Positions 1 through 8,927 of a DNA stretch of 52,202 bases are shown here, in pieces; position 1 is the stretch's first letter, and each line of letters begins with the position of its first letter. A model generated the notes under the pieces. That model was not told where the DNA came from. It searched no databases and saw only the letters and a list, made by a program, of their open reading frames with translations. This DNA comes from Campylobacteraceae bacterium (GTDB lineage Bacteria > Campylobacterota > Campylobacteria > Campylobacterales > Sulfurovaceae): positions 1-52,202 of the forward strand of contig JALWMP010000074.1 in the NCBI GenBank assembly GCA_026996165.1, written 5' to 3'. Made by a program: the position numbers and the translations under genes.

Positions 1-522
1 GTAAGGAGGCATACACTCAGGACACCCAAGAGAGTTAATCTTTAGCTTATAGCCAATGCCAAGAGCCTTAAAGATGTCACCTATCATCTGTATAATAGTA
101 AAGTCCTCATATACAGAAGCCTCTCCAAAGCTCTCACAACCAAATTGGTGAAACTCTCTTAGTCGCCCCTTTTGAGGTCGCTCATAACGAAACATAGGTC
201 CATAGTAATAGAACTTAAACTTCTCATTTTGTCGTCGGTCGAGTTTTGCTTGAACAAAAGAGCGAACCACCCCTGCTGTACCCTCTGGACGCATACAGAC
301 ATCGTTTCCACCTTTGTCCTCAAACTGATACATCTCTTTGCCTACAATGTCAGAACTCTCACCAACAGAGCGTTTAAAGAGTTTTGTCTCTTCTAAAATG
401 GGGGTCTCTATGTAGCTATAGCCATATCTCTTAGCAATAGTAGTAGCAGTAGTTACAATATGCACAAAGCGTTCACTCTCTTCAAAAGTTAAATCTTTCA
501 TACCACGAAGTGCGTTTATCAT
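1..522 (-). CDS. hisS: Histidyl-tRNA synthetase, N-terminal part (runs off left edge)
   Basis: Charges tRNA-His with histidine in the cytoplasm. The reverse strand reads MINALRGMKD from an ATG at 522 and stays open for 174 codons to the edge of the window, so about 40% of a usual 410-430 residue enzyme is present. Class II synthetase features are visible: the ATP-binding stretch RPEGTAGVVR and motif 2 with GPMFRYERPQKGR followed by REFHQFG, both typical of HisRS. An AGGA lies about seven bases before the ATG. The ORF track misses it because no stop falls in the window. It is divergent from era, with an 84-bp shared upstream region. Identification is firm; the C-terminal anticodon-binding domain is outside the window. 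Confidence 0.95.
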   Translation of the reverse strand, partial: MINALRGMKDLTFEESERFVHIVTTATTIAKRYGYSYIETPILEETKLFKRSVGESSDIVGKEMYQFEDKGGNDVCMRPEGTAGVVRSFVQAKLDRRQNEKFKFYYYGPMFRYERPQKGRLREFHQFGCESFGEASVYEDFTIIQMIGDIFKALGIGYKLKINSLGCPECMPPY

Positions 523-567
523 CTATATTCCTAGTTTTTATTTGTGGAATTATACAGTAGATTAGGT

Positions 568-573
568 TATAAT
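568..573 (+). promoter_or_regulatory. Probable -10 box of the era operon
   Basis: TATAAT lies 33 bases before the era ATG in the short hisS-era divergent region. No good -35 is evident, which is usual for Campylobacterota sigma-70 promoters. Called from motif and position only. Confidence 0.45.
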
Positions 574-606
574 GCTGAATTAAAAAATATGAAAGTGACA
601 CCATAG

Positions 607-1497
607 ATGGCAACAGAGACAAAATCAGGCTTTATCGCCGTAGTAGGGCGACCAAATTCAGGCAAGAGTACCCTTTTGAACTTTTTGGTTGGTGAGAAAC
701 TAGCGATGGTTTCAAAAAAGGCACAAGCCACTAGAAAACGAATGAATATTATAGTTATGCACAAGGGCAATCAACTTATATTTGTAGACACCCCTGGTAT
801 TCATAAAAAAGAGCGACTTATAAATGAGTTTATGTTAGAAGAGGCACTAAAGGCAATGGGGGACGCTGATTTAATCTTATTTTTAGCTCCTATTACCGAT
901 AGATTAGATGAGTATGAAAAGTTTTTAGCTCTAAAAGAGAGTTCAAAAGCAAAACATATTGTACTTCTTACAAAAATGGACCATGTACCACAAGGGAAGA
1001 TTTTAGAGAAGCTTGGAGAGTACCAAAAGTATCAAGATAGATTCGAAGCGATTATCCCTTTTTCAGTTAATAAAAAAGTAGGAAAAGAGGCACTTCTTGA
1101 TGAGGTGGTAAAGCATCTTCCTCCATCTCCACCACTTTACGATACTGACATTACAACTACAGAGTTTGTAAGAGACATCTACAAAGAGCTTATTAGAGAA
1201 TCTATCTTTGAGAACCTTTCAGATGAGATTCCTTATGAGTCCGATGTAACTATTGAGAAGATAGATGAGAGTGAAGAGATGGATAGAGTCTATGCTACAA
1301 TAATTGTAGAGAAAGGGACTCAAAAAGGGATTATTGTAGGAAATAGAGGAGAAGGAATCAAGCGTGTAGGGAAATTGGCACGAAAACAGCTTGAACTCTT
1401 TTCAGGAAAAAAAATCTACCTAGATTTGCATGTAGCCGTTAAAAAAGGTTGGTCAAAGTCTCGTGGTGGGCTTGAAGATATGGGGTATGTTTTCTAA
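607..1497 (+). CDS. era: GTPase Era
   Basis: Essential ribosome-assembly GTPase that binds the 3' end of 16S rRNA during 30S maturation. The 296-residue product has the P-loop GRPNSGKS at residues 14-21, switch/G3 DTPG near 60, G4 TKMD near 122, and a C-terminal KH RNA-binding domain with GNRGEGIKRVGK near 250. This is the full family length. The start has a poor Shine-Dalgarno sequence, but the next in-frame Met lies within or after the GTPase core. The stop TAA overlaps the ATG of the following acyltransferase by one base, so the two are probably translationally coupled. In several Campylobacterota era sits by hslVU; here it is about 24 kb away. Confidence 0.97.
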   Translation: MATETKSGFIAVVGRPNSGKSTLLNFLVGEKLAMVSKKAQATRKRMNIIVMHKGNQLIFVDTPGIHKKERLINEFMLEEALKAMGDADLILFLAPITDRLDEYEKFLALKESSKAKHIVLLTKMDHVPQGKILEKLGEYQKYQDRFEAIIPFSVNKKVGKEALLDEVVKHLPPSPPLYDTDITTTEFVRDIYKELIRESIFENLSDEIPYESDVTIEKIDESEEMDRVYATIIVEKGTQKGIIVGNRGEGIKRVGKLARKQLELFSGKKIYLDLHVAVKKGWSKSRGGLEDMGYVF

Positions 1498-2174
1498 TGA
1501 CACTACACTCTATTAAAATGGGAATATATTCGTTGTTATTGACCAACTATTATGGTTTAAAACTTAAAAAAGTTACTACACAAGAAGAGAAAAAAAGACT
1601 CCGTTTTGATTACTCTGAAACTCTGTTAAAAAAGCTAAAGATTGCTGTAGAGGTCAAAAATCAAGAGCGTCTTATTGATGGTCAATACCTAATTTTATCA
1701 AACCATAGAGGAATTATTGACCCTCTAATCTTAGAGATAGCACTTGAAAAGAGTAATATCTATGGGGTTTGGGTCTCTAAAAAAGAGCTTTACAACTCAC
1801 CCTTTTTTGGTATATTTGTTCGTAATGCAGGTTCAATTCTTCTTGACAGAGAGAAGAGTCAAATGTCAGGATTTTTTGCAGATGTTAAAAAGGCTGTCAA
1901 AGAGGGGGCTTCTGTTTTTATCTTTCCTGAGGGTACACGAAACAAAACCAAAGAGAAGCTTTTAGAGTTTAAAGAGGGGTTTAGGATTATTGCTCTGAAA
2001 AATAGACTCCCTATATTGCCTGTCTATATTCGCACTCAAACCCATGAGGCTTTGGGTAGTGCTTTGGCAGATAAAAAGTTAGAGCAGACCATAACTATTG
2101 AGATTGGTGAGCCTATTGATTACAAAGAGCGTGGGAATATTCAAGAGATTTATGAGGGGATGTTTGGAATATAG
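1497..2174 (+). CDS. 1-acyl-sn-glycerol-3-phosphate acyltransferase family (PlsC-like)
   Basis: Probably acylates a lysophospholipid, most likely lysophosphatidic acid to phosphatidic acid, at the inner membrane. The 225-residue product has the HX4D catalytic motif (NHRGIIDP, His70/Asp75), the substrate-binding FPEGTRN motif near 147-153 and the downstream LPVYI block, in the order and spacing of the PlsC family. A hydrophobic patch at residues 9-18 could anchor it peripherally. It follows era with a one-base overlap. The family also contains acyltransferases for other acceptors (such as ornithine lipids), so the exact acceptor is uncertain. Confidence 0.88.
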   Translation: MTLHSIKMGIYSLLLTNYYGLKLKKVTTQEEKKRLRFDYSETLLKKLKIAVEVKNQERLIDGQYLILSNHRGIIDPLILEIALEKSNIYGVWVSKKELYNSPFFGIFVRNAGSILLDREKSQMSGFFADVKKAVKEGASVFIFPEGTRNKTKEKLLEFKEGFRIIALKNRLPILPVYIRTQTHEALGSALADKKLEQTITIEIGEPIDYKERGNIQEIYEGMFGI

Positions 2175-2220
2175 AAAAAAACTGGACTGAAGATTCTAAA
2201 TTTATTGATTAGGCTTATCT

Positions 2221-2247
2221 TATACCGAAACTTTAAGATTCGGTATA
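2221..2247. terminator. Hairpin between convergent plsC-like gene and aspB
   Basis: TATACCGAA, a nine-base loop and TTCGGTATA form a perfect nine-bp stem midway between two convergent genes. Neither strand has a clear run of T after it, so its role as a bidirectional terminator is inferred from position. Confidence 0.4.
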
Positions 2248-2269
2248 TATTTAAGAAAAAAACAAAGGT

Positions 2270-3442
2270 TTATTTTTTCAACCCTTGAACAAAATGTTCA
2301 ATACGCTTAACACCTTCTCTAATAGTTTCTATGTCGGTAGCAAAAGAGAATCTAAAGTACCCTTCTGCTCCAAAACCAACACCAGGGACAACAGCAACAC
2401 CTTCAGCCTCTAGTAAATCTTTACAAAACTGCATAGAGTCATTTGAGACCTCTTTAATGTTAACAAAAAGATAAAATGCACCATTTGGTTTTACTACGCT
2501 AAGACCATCAACCCCATTAAAAAGCTCAACAGCCTCATTGCAACGCTCTTCAAAAGCGGCTCTCATCTCTTCTACCTCTTTGTCTATTGTACCATCAAGC
2601 CCTACAATAGCTGCATTTTGGGTAATAGAGTTTATATTTGAAGTACTTTGAGATTGTAGTTTATTCATTACAGAGATTAGCTCTGTATTTGCAGATGCCA
2701 TATAACCAAAACGCCAACCTGTCATAGCTGCTGATTTACTTAGTCCATTGATAGTAATGGTTCTTTGGAACATATCATCAGAGATACTAGCAGTTGCTAC
2801 AAATTGGGTATCTCCAAAAACAAGCTTTTCATACATTTCGTCTGAGGCTACAAGTACATTTGTATCTTTTAATACCTCTGCTAATGCTTCTAACTCCTCT
2901 TTTGAGTAGACAGCTCCTGTTGGGTTTGACGGCGAAGTTAAAACTAAAAGTTTTGTTTTTGGAGTAATAGCATCTTTTAGTTGCTCTGCTGTAATTTTAA
3001 AACCATTTTCGTCTGTAGTTTCAATAATCACGGAAGTTCCACCAGCATACTTAACAAGTTCAGGGTAAGTTACCCAGTAAGGAGCAGGAATAATTACTTC
3101 ATCACCTTCATCTATAAGAGCTTGAAAGAGGTTAAACAAAGAGTGCTTAGCCCCATTGTTAGTCTGAATTTGGTTAGTTGCATAGGTTAAGCCATTTTCC
3201 CTTTTAAGCTTGTTTGCAACTGCCTCTAAAAGTTCTGGAGTACCAGGAACAGCAGTATATTTTGTATGTCCTTCATCAAGTGCTTTTTTAGCAGCTTCTT
3301 TAACAGCAACAGGTGTGTCAAAGTCTGGTTCTCCAGCAGAGAAAGAGATAACATCTTTACCCTCTGCTTTAAGTTCTCTAGCAAGAGTAGAGATAGCAAT
3401 GGTTAAAGAGGAGGAAAGTGTTTGAATACGTTTTGAAAGCAT
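2270..3442 (-). CDS. aspB: Aspartate aminotransferase (class I/II PLP aminotransferase)
   Basis: Transfers the amino group between aspartate/glutamate and their 2-oxoacids. The 390-residue product is a fold-type I PLP enzyme of the Iγ (AspAT/prephenate aminotransferase) type: FSAGEPDFDTP near 34, a LTSPSNPTGAVY loop near 170, and the Schiff-base lysine in NGLSKSAAMTGWRFGY near 235. The C-terminal arginine region (YFRFSFA) binds the substrate carboxylate. The length is normal. It stands alone, convergent with the plsC-like gene and upstream (on the minus strand) of nothing co-oriented within 90 bp except cysE. Some members also aminate prephenate; this cannot be resolved by eye. Confidence 0.93.
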   Translation of the reverse strand: MLSKRIQTLSSSLTIAISTLARELKAEGKDVISFSAGEPDFDTPVAVKEAAKKALDEGHTKYTAVPGTPELLEAVANKLKRENGLTYATNQIQTNNGAKHSLFNLFQALIDEGDEVIIPAPYWVTYPELVKYAGGTSVIIETTDENGFKITAEQLKDAITPKTKLLVLTSPSNPTGAVYSKEELEALAEVLKDTNVLVASDEMYEKLVFGDTQFVATASISDDMFQRTITINGLSKSAAMTGWRFGYMASANTELISVMNKLQSQSTSNINSITQNAAIVGLDGTIDKEVEEMRAAFEERCNEAVELFNGVDGLSVVKPNGAFYLFVNIKEVSNDSMQFCKDLLEAEGVAVVPGVGFGAEGYFRFSFATDIETIREGVKRIEHFVQGLKK

Positions 3443-3535
3443 GATGTACGCCCTTGTTTTTTTTTGATAGACTCGTTGTACCGAAATCTTAGAAGTATAC
3501 TAAAAATTAATTAAATATTTAATAGAACTTATAGC

Positions 3536-4237
3536 TTATCTCATTGACTTAATAAAGCTTGAGTATATTTCGGTAAGTTCATGGTCCTCTTTTTCCATAA
3601 GTTTGATATCACCTGTTTTGACAGTCTCTTCTAAGACAGCAATACGTTTAAACAGATAGTTAAGAACCTCTTTTGTAATGTCTGGTAACATATCATGACG
3701 AAGCTCTTTGTTCTTTGTATCTCCACTAATAATTCTAGCAGGAACACCCACAGCTGTTGCACAGCATGGAACATCTTTAACTACAACAGAATTTGCTCCA
3801 ATTTTAGAATTGTTACCAAGAGTAATATTTCCTAAAACTTTAGCTCCAGCTCCAATAACTACATTATTTCCTACAGTTGGGTGTCGTTTTCCTGAAGAGG
3901 TACTTACTCCCCCAAGTGTAACTTGTTGATATATAACTACATCATCTCCAATAACAGATGTCTCTCCAATCACTACTCCTGCAGCATGGTCAATAAAGAG
4001 TCGTTTTCCAATTTGAGCAGCAGGGTGAATATCTACAGTAGTTATAAATCTGCTTAATCCTGAGATAAATCTAGGAATAAATCGTAATCCTTTTTTATAT
4101 AGATAGTGTGCAAATCTATGGAAAAATAAAGCCCATAAACCAGGATAGTTAAAAAAAAGCTCAAACCCAGAGTGTAAGGCGGGGTCATTTCTTTTAATAT
4201 TATAGAAATCTTCTTTTATTGTTCTGAATGGGTTCAC
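3536..4237 (-). CDS. cysE: Serine O-acetyltransferase
   Basis: Makes O-acetylserine from serine and acetyl-CoA, the first committed step of cysteine synthesis. The 233-residue product has the helical N-terminal part (residues 1-65) and then a left-handed beta-helix of hexapeptide repeats with [28 protein letters not shown] and [13 protein letters not shown], diagnostic for CysE. A C-terminal helical tail of about 45 residues ([18 protein letters not shown]) replaces the simple short tail of many homologues. It lies 14 bp downstream of speA on the same strand and may be co-transcribed with it. Confidence 0.95.
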   Translation of the reverse strand: MNPFRTIKEDFYNIKRNDPALHSGFELFFNYPGLWALFFHRFAHYLYKKGLRFIPRFISGLSRFITTVDIHPAAQIGKRLFIDHAAGVVIGETSVIGDDVVIYQQVTLGGVSTSSGKRHPTVGNNVVIGAGAKVLGNITLGNNSKIGANSVVVKDVPCCATAVGVPARIISGDTKNKELRHDMLPDITKEVLNYLFKRIAVLEETVKTGDIKLMEKEDHELTEIYSSFIKSMR

Positions 4238-4251
4238 CTATTTTCCTAAGT

Positions 4252-6105
4252 TTAATTTTCATTATGTGCTTGTATAGTCTTAAGATAACTATTTTCGCTT
4301 AAATATAGATATAATTTCCCTAATAATTCTTCTTTTTGAGTAGAATTGATAAGAGATGAAGCTTCAATTTGATGTTTTAGCCTCTTATCTAAATAATTTC
4401 TATCGTAATCTAAATCTTCTAACACATCTATAATATTTTGAGACTCTATCAATTTTTCAAGTTGAAAGTCACCATTTTTGTCAAAGTTAACAACTACTTC
4501 AGTAGGGTGGGTAAATAGGTTGTGCTTCATGCCTAAGACCTCTTGGTAAGCACCTGTTAGAAAGAAAGCTAAAAAGTACTCATCTTTGGTTACATCGACA
4601 TTATGTAAGTAGAGTGGAGTTTTGTCCTCAAAACTAATTTCACCATCAGAGTCACAAGTAATGTCCCAAAGTGTAGCAGGATTTGTAGGGGAGGTGTTTA
4701 GCTTGTCAATAGGCATCATAGGAAAGTGCTGTTTTAAGCCCCAAAAATCAGCTAACGATTGAAAAGCAGAAAAGTTTACTAAGTAACGCTCTTGAATTTT
4801 ATTTTGTAGTCGTTGTAGTTCGCTAGGAGCTATGTCACTTAGTAAAACTATAGACTTTTTTATAATGAGATTAACTAGTATCTCACAGTTAGAACGGTCT
4901 TCAAGGTCTATATATCCTAAATCAAACAGAGTTAAAAGACTCTCCATATGGTCAAGTGCATCGTGTAAGTACTCTCGTGCATTGTTACAGTTAATTGAAT
5001 TCCAAAGAGCATAAAGTTCTGCAATAAGAGGAGGGTTTTTTTCTTTAAGTCGTAGTGATTTCTCTTGATAGTCTTGTGAAAATAGCTCTAGCACAGGGGC
5101 AATAAGTACAGAGTGAGAAGCCGCAATAAAACGACCCGATTCAGTAAAGATGTCAGGCTCATCTATCTTTTTGTTTTTGGCTATCTCTTTAATTAAAAAG
5201 ACAACATCGTTTGCAAACTCTACAAGGGTGTAGTTTACCTCTTTTGTCTGTTGATGTTGTGCATACTCTATAGCCAATCCTCCACCAATATTAATAGCAC
5301 TAAGAGCAAAAGCTCCACGCTTTTTAAGCTCAGCATAGATATTTCCTGCTTCTCTTAGAGCCTTTTTGAGTGGATTAATCTGTGACATTTGAGAGCCAAT
5401 ATGAAAGTGAATCATCCATAGTTGTTTAAGTAGATTATGTTTTTTTATAAGGTCATATGCCTCTAAAAGCTCGGTAGAGGTAAGTCCAAATTTAGAACTA
5501 TAGCCACCACTCTTTGCCCAAATTCCAATACCAGAGCTATGTAACCTAATACGTACTCCAATCTTTGGAACAACTGTCATATTAAACTCTTGTTTAACTT
5601 CAATAATAGTCTCTAACTCTCCAAGCCCTTCAATGGTAATAGTAATATTGTGTCCCATATTTGCAGCAATAAAACATAGAGAAATCATCTCCTTATCTTT
5701 AAATCCATTAACAGTAATAGGCGCTCCAAGAGGAGTGTGTGTCATAGCAATAATAAGCTCTGCTTTGCTACCTGCTTCTAAGCCATAGTTGTACTCTTTT
5801 GAGACCTCTATAAGTGAGTTAACAAAGTTTGGAAACTGGTTAACCTTTAGAGGAAATACAGCTTGAAAAGAGCCTTTATAGTCAAACTCTTTTTTTGCAC
5901 GATGGAACTCATTGTATAGTGTATCTATCTGTTTTTTAATTAGGTGTGGAAAACGAAGAAGTAGAGGTCCTTTGTAGCCTCTCTCTCTTACATTAGATAC
6001 AATCTCTAATAAAGAAGGTCTCTTTGCATAGTTAATATTAACTGTGCTATTTTTTATAATAAAATTTCCATCTCCCCAAATATCTATGCCATAATTTTTC
6101 TCCAT
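4252..6105 (-). CDS. speA: Biosynthetic arginine decarboxylase
   Basis: Decarboxylates arginine to agmatine, the entry to spermidine synthesis in Campylobacterota. The 617-residue product is a fold-type III PLP enzyme: the PLP lysine is in FPLKVNQFPN near residue 88, the HFHIGSQ motif near 238 and the glycine-rich INIGGGLAIEY near 275 hold the phosphate. The C-terminal half has the SpeA-specific domains, and the length matches the family. The start MEKNYGIDIWG has a GAGGAG-like ribosome site directly upstream. It is divergent from the ppx/gppA-like gene. Confidence 0.95.
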   Translation of the reverse strand: MEKNYGIDIWGDGNFIIKNSTVNINYAKRPSLLEIVSNVRERGYKGPLLLRFPHLIKKQIDTLYNEFHRAKKEFDYKGSFQAVFPLKVNQFPNFVNSLIEVSKEYNYGLEAGSKAELIIAMTHTPLGAPITVNGFKDKEMISLCFIAANMGHNITITIEGLGELETIIEVKQEFNMTVVPKIGVRIRLHSSGIGIWAKSGGYSSKFGLTSTELLEAYDLIKKHNLLKQLWMIHFHIGSQMSQINPLKKALREAGNIYAELKKRGAFALSAINIGGGLAIEYAQHQQTKEVNYTLVEFANDVVFLIKEIAKNKKIDEPDIFTESGRFIAASHSVLIAPVLELFSQDYQEKSLRLKEKNPPLIAELYALWNSINCNNAREYLHDALDHMESLLTLFDLGYIDLEDRSNCEILVNLIIKKSIVLLSDIAPSELQRLQNKIQERYLVNFSAFQSLADFWGLKQHFPMMPIDKLNTSPTNPATLWDITCDSDGEISFEDKTPLYLHNVDVTKDEYFLAFFLTGAYQEVLGMKHNLFTHPTEVVVNFDKNGDFQLEKLIESQNIIDVLEDLDYDRNYLDKRLKHQIEASSLINSTQKEELLGKLYLYLSENSYLKTIQAHNEN

Positions 6106-6152
6106 TTTTTCTCCTCTTAAATAAACATGTTATTATATCTAGTATATTTGTG

Positions 6153-6158
6153 TATAAT
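6153..6158 (+). promoter_or_regulatory. Probable -10 box for the Ppx/GppA gene
   Basis: TATAAT 26 bases before the preferred ATG at 6184. If this promoter is real, the upstream start offered by the ORF track (6127) would be untranscribed, which supports the shorter protein. Confidence 0.45.
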
Positions 6159-6183
6159 TTTAAAAACTAAGATTAGGATAGAT

Positions 6184-7098
6184 ATGAAAAATATTATTGC
6201 TATTGATTTGGGTTCAAATAGTTTAAGAATTTTAAAGATGAGCTGTAAGACAAAAGAGCGTTTAGGTGAGTTTCATAAAACAGTAAAGACAGCCGATGGG
6301 TTGAGTCACTCAGGAGTTATCTCTAAGGAGGCTATAGAACGTGTGATTTTAGCTCTCAATGAAGCAAAAGTAAAACTTGACTTTAGTGATGCAAAAGTAA
6401 AGGCTGTAACTACAGAAGCAATTCGTCAAGCAAACAATAGTGATGATGTTTTAAAAACAATTAAAGAGCAAACAGGTATAGTTTTTGAAATAATAGATGG
6501 AGAACAAGAGGCTCTTTATGCTTTAACAGCTATTCAGGAGCGTTTAAAGCTTTTAGGGGAGTTACCAAAGAGTTTTATGATGGTAGATATTGGAGGTGGT
6601 TCAACAGAGGTACTTTTTCACTATGAAGATGGTAAAACATTTTCAAAGAGCTTTCCAATAGGTATTGTAACTGTGACTCAAACGTTTAAAACAGTACCTG
6701 AAATAGCCAATGCAATACCAGTACTAATGAACCCAATAAGAGAGTACTATAATGAAATTACTACTCAATACGGAGGGGTTGAGCTCTTTGTTGCAACAGC
6801 AGGAACACCTACAACAGTAGCTTCAATGAAATTAGGTATGGAGTATGAGACTTATGATGCTCAAAAGATTCACGGTACAAGACTTGTTCAAAAAGATTTG
6901 GTAACACAACTTAAGAGACTATTAGGGATGTCTCCAGAGGAGCGTATAAAAACTGTTGGTGTTGGGCGTGATGATTTGATTGTATCTGGTATTTTGATTT
7001 ATGATGAACTATATACTATTTCAGGTTTTAAAGAGTCTATGGTCATAGATGATGGAATCCGTGAAGGTGTAGCCTTTTCACTATGTAAACAGGGGTAG
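6184..7098 (+). CDS. Ppx/GppA family phosphatase (exopolyphosphatase / pppGpp phosphohydrolase)
   Basis: Likely hydrolyses terminal phosphates from polyphosphate and/or pppGpp. I take the ATG at 6184 (MKNIIAIDLGSNSLRILKM) rather than 6127 because the ASKHA phosphate-1 motif normally begins within about ten residues of the N-terminus and a -10 box lies between the two starts. The product is 304 residues, the one-domain short form found in Campylobacterota. Phosphate-2 is MVDIGGGSTEVLF near 138, and VATAGTPTTVASM near 213 is the adenosine-type motif. The TAG stop is embedded in a REP-like palindrome, directly followed by cca. Confidence 0.88.
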   Translation: MKNIIAIDLGSNSLRILKMSCKTKERLGEFHKTVKTADGLSHSGVISKEAIERVILALNEAKVKLDFSDAKVKAVTTEAIRQANNSDDVLKTIKEQTGIVFEIIDGEQEALYALTAIQERLKLLGELPKSFMMVDIGGGSTEVLFHYEDGKTFSKSFPIGIVTVTQTFKTVPEIANAIPVLMNPIREYYNEITTQYGGVELFVATAGTPTTVASMKLGMEYETYDAQKIHGTRLVQKDLVTQLKRLLGMSPEERIKTVGVGRDDLIVSGILIYDELYTISGFKESMVIDDGIREGVAFSLCKQG

Positions 7099-7120
7099 AG
7101 TGTAGTCCCTTGACTACACT
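7095..7120 (+). repeat. GTAG-headed REP-like palindrome at the ppx stop codon
   Basis: GTAG is followed by AGTGTAGTC, loop CCTT, GACTACACT: a perfect nine-bp stem. The TAG of the GTAG head is the stop codon of the Ppx/GppA gene, and the cca start is nine bases beyond the stem. A GTAG tetranucleotide 5' of a hairpin is the recognised layout of REP elements handled by RAYT transposases; membership is inferred. It could also act as a processing or attenuation hairpin. Confidence 0.55.
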
Positions 7121-7128
7121 ATCAAAAT

Positions 7129-8511
7129 ATGTATTTACCCCAAATAATAAAAACTATATCAAGAGATTTAAAAGAGATAAATGCTAAAGCTATTGTAGTA
7201 GGTGGAGCAGTTCGTGACTATTTTTTAGGTTTACCAAGTAAAGATTATGATGTTGAAGTTTATGGTTTAAAAAGTGTTGAGACTTTACAAAATATCCTTG
7301 CTAAATATGGTTCTGTTAACCTTGTAGGTAAAAGTTTTGGAATTTTAAAGTTTGTATATGATGGAGAGGAGTATGATTTCTCTTTTCCTAGAAGAGAACA
7401 AAAAGTCTCTACAGGGCATAAAGGGTTTGATGTAGTATGTGATGGCTTTATGGAGTTTAAAGAGGCATCTTTGCGTAGAGATTTTACTATAAATGCACTT
7501 GGTTATGATGTAGAGCTAAAGAGCTTTTTAGACCCTTTTAACGCTAAAGAAGATATAGAATCTAAAATATTGAGACATATTAATTCTAAAACATTTGTAG
7601 AAGACCCTTTACGTGTCTATAGAGCTGTACAGTTTTCTGCTAGATTTAGTTACATTTTAGACAAAAAGACATTTAAACTTTGTCAAAATATGGTAAAAGA
7701 GGGTCTATTAGATGAGCTACCAAAAGAGAGAGTGTATATAGAGTTTAAAAAGCTACTTTTAAAATCAAAAAAGCCCTCTATTGGTTTTAAACTTATGAGA
7801 GAGTTGGGAATAATAGAACGATATTTTCCTGAACTCTATGCAGTTGTTGGTGTACCTCAAAGTCCTATTTGGCATCCAGAAGGTGATGTGTGGGTACACA
7901 CACTTATGGCACTTGATAAGATGATAGAATTTAAAATAGGTGATGAAAAGCAAGACTTAAAGATGATATTTGCCATAGTGTGTCACGATTTAGGAAAAGC
8001 AACTCATACACAAATAACTCCAGAAAAAATAACAGCTATTGGTCATGAAAAAGCAGGAGTAGAGCCTACAAAGAGTTTTTTATATAGGCTTACTAATGAG
8101 CATGATTTTATAGCTTCTATTCTTCCTTTAGTTAGATACCACTTAGCTCCATCTATCTATTTTAGAGGAAAAGCAAAAAATTCAACTATTAGAAAGTTGG
8201 CAACAAAAGTAAATATAGAGGAGCTAGTAATTGTAGCAAGAGCAGATTTTTTAGCTAGAACAACAGAGGCTTCTCTAAAAGGAATTTATGAAGCAGGTGA
8301 CTGGTTGCTTAAAAAAGCAGAGGAGTTAGATGTCTACCGTGAACCATTAAAGCCTCTACTTCAAGGACGAGATTTAATTGAACTTGGGTATAAACCATCA
8401 AAAGAGTTTAAATTTTTGTTAGATAGTCTCTACAGAGAACAGTTAGAGGGAAGAATAGATAGTAGAAGTGATGCAGTTGCATTTATATTAAGCTTAAAGA
8501 AAAAGAGTTAA
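7129..8511 (+). CDS. cca: CCA-adding tRNA nucleotidyltransferase with HD domain
   Basis: Adds or repairs the 3' CCA end of tRNAs. The 460-residue product begins with a class II nucleotidyltransferase head: VVGGAVRDYFLGLPSKDYDVE near residues 24-43 carries the GG..R and DxD catalytic motifs, followed by RRDFTINALGYD near 117 and the nucleotide-recognising neck DPLRVYRAVQFSARF near 162. An HD domain follows (HTLMALDKM near 258, CHDLGKATH near 285), as in the multifunctional CCA/phosphohydrolase proteins. The length is normal. The last 35 codons and stop are duplicated 356 bp downstream. It probably shares a transcript with the Ppx gene. Confidence 0.93.
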   Translation: MYLPQIIKTISRDLKEINAKAIVVGGAVRDYFLGLPSKDYDVEVYGLKSVETLQNILAKYGSVNLVGKSFGILKFVYDGEEYDFSFPRREQKVSTGHKGFDVVCDGFMEFKEASLRRDFTINALGYDVELKSFLDPFNAKEDIESKILRHINSKTFVEDPLRVYRAVQFSARFSYILDKKTFKLCQNMVKEGLLDELPKERVYIEFKKLLLKSKKPSIGFKLMRELGIIERYFPELYAVVGVPQSPIWHPEGDVWVHTLMALDKMIEFKIGDEKQDLKMIFAIVCHDLGKATHTQITPEKITAIGHEKAGVEPTKSFLYRLTNEHDFIASILPLVRYHLAPSIYFRGKAKNSTIRKLATKVNIEELVIVARADFLARTTEASLKGIYEAGDWLLKKAEELDVYREPLKPLLQGRDLIELGYKPSKEFKFLLDSLYREQLEGRIDSRSDAVAFILSLKKKS

Positions 8512-8534
8512 TATTGAACTAATGGCTATCTATT

Positions 8535-8540
8535 TATAAT
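8535..8540 (+). promoter_or_regulatory. Probable -10 box of the truncated CZB gene copy
   Basis: TATAAT 32 bases before the ATG at 8572. The same box is repeated at 8891-8896 before the intact gene, so both copies keep a promoter. Confidence 0.4.
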
Positions 8541-8571
8541 TAATTTTATGTTTATAAAATAAGGGAATATT

Positions 8572-8760
8572 ATGTCTACTATTACAAAAAAAGATGTTTT
8601 AAAGAGTATTAGAGCTGCAAGAAGAGAACATGTAACATGGGTCTATAAAGCAAAAAAATTGGTTAATGGGTTAGAAATTTCTAAAGATGAGATACCTTTA
8701 AAGGTAACATCTTGTGAATTTGGAAAATGGTTCTATTGTGACGGTCAAATTTTGCTTTAG
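8572..8760 (+). pseudogene. Truncated first copy of the CZB-domain gene (62 codons)
   Basis: This ORF is identical to the first 62 residues of the intact gene at 8928 and then meets the duplicated 3' end of cca, where a TAG stops it at once. It keeps the first zinc-ligand His (REHVTW) and the Cys (TSCEFGKW) of the CZB fold but lacks the HxxxH ligands, so a folded zinc site is unlikely. Its promoter and ribosome site are intact, so it may still be transcribed and translated. It is a product of the tandem duplication, not of a point mutation. Confidence 0.85.
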
Positions 8761-8867
8761 AGTTTAAATTTTTGTTAGATAGTCTCTACAGAGAACAGTT
8801 AGAGGGAAGAATAGATAGTAGAAGTGATGCAGTTGCATTTATATTAAGCTTAAAGAAAAAGAGTTAA
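8759..8867 (+). pseudogene. Duplicated 3' fragment of cca
   Basis: This is the second copy of the last 35 codons and TAA of cca, brought in by the tandem duplication. It has no start codon or promoter of its own and lies between the truncated and intact CZB genes. Confidence 0.85.
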
Positions 8868-8890
8868 TATTGAACTAATGGCTATCTATT

Positions 8891-8896
8891 TATAAT
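8891..8896 (+). promoter_or_regulatory. Probable -10 box of the intact CZB gene
   Basis: TATAAT 32 bases before the ATG at 8928, identical to the one in the first repeat unit. Confidence 0.4.
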
Positions 8897-8927
8897 TAAT
8901 TTTATGTTTATAAAATAAGGGAATATT

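Noticed and set aside
6127-6183. Upstream start of the Ppx/GppA protein in the ORF track
   Set aside because: It would add 19 hydrophobic residues before the phosphate motif and a -10 box lies within it.
8572-8760. Frameshift or nonsense mutation in the CZB gene
   Set aside because: The early stop comes from junction with duplicated cca sequence; the downstream copy is intact.
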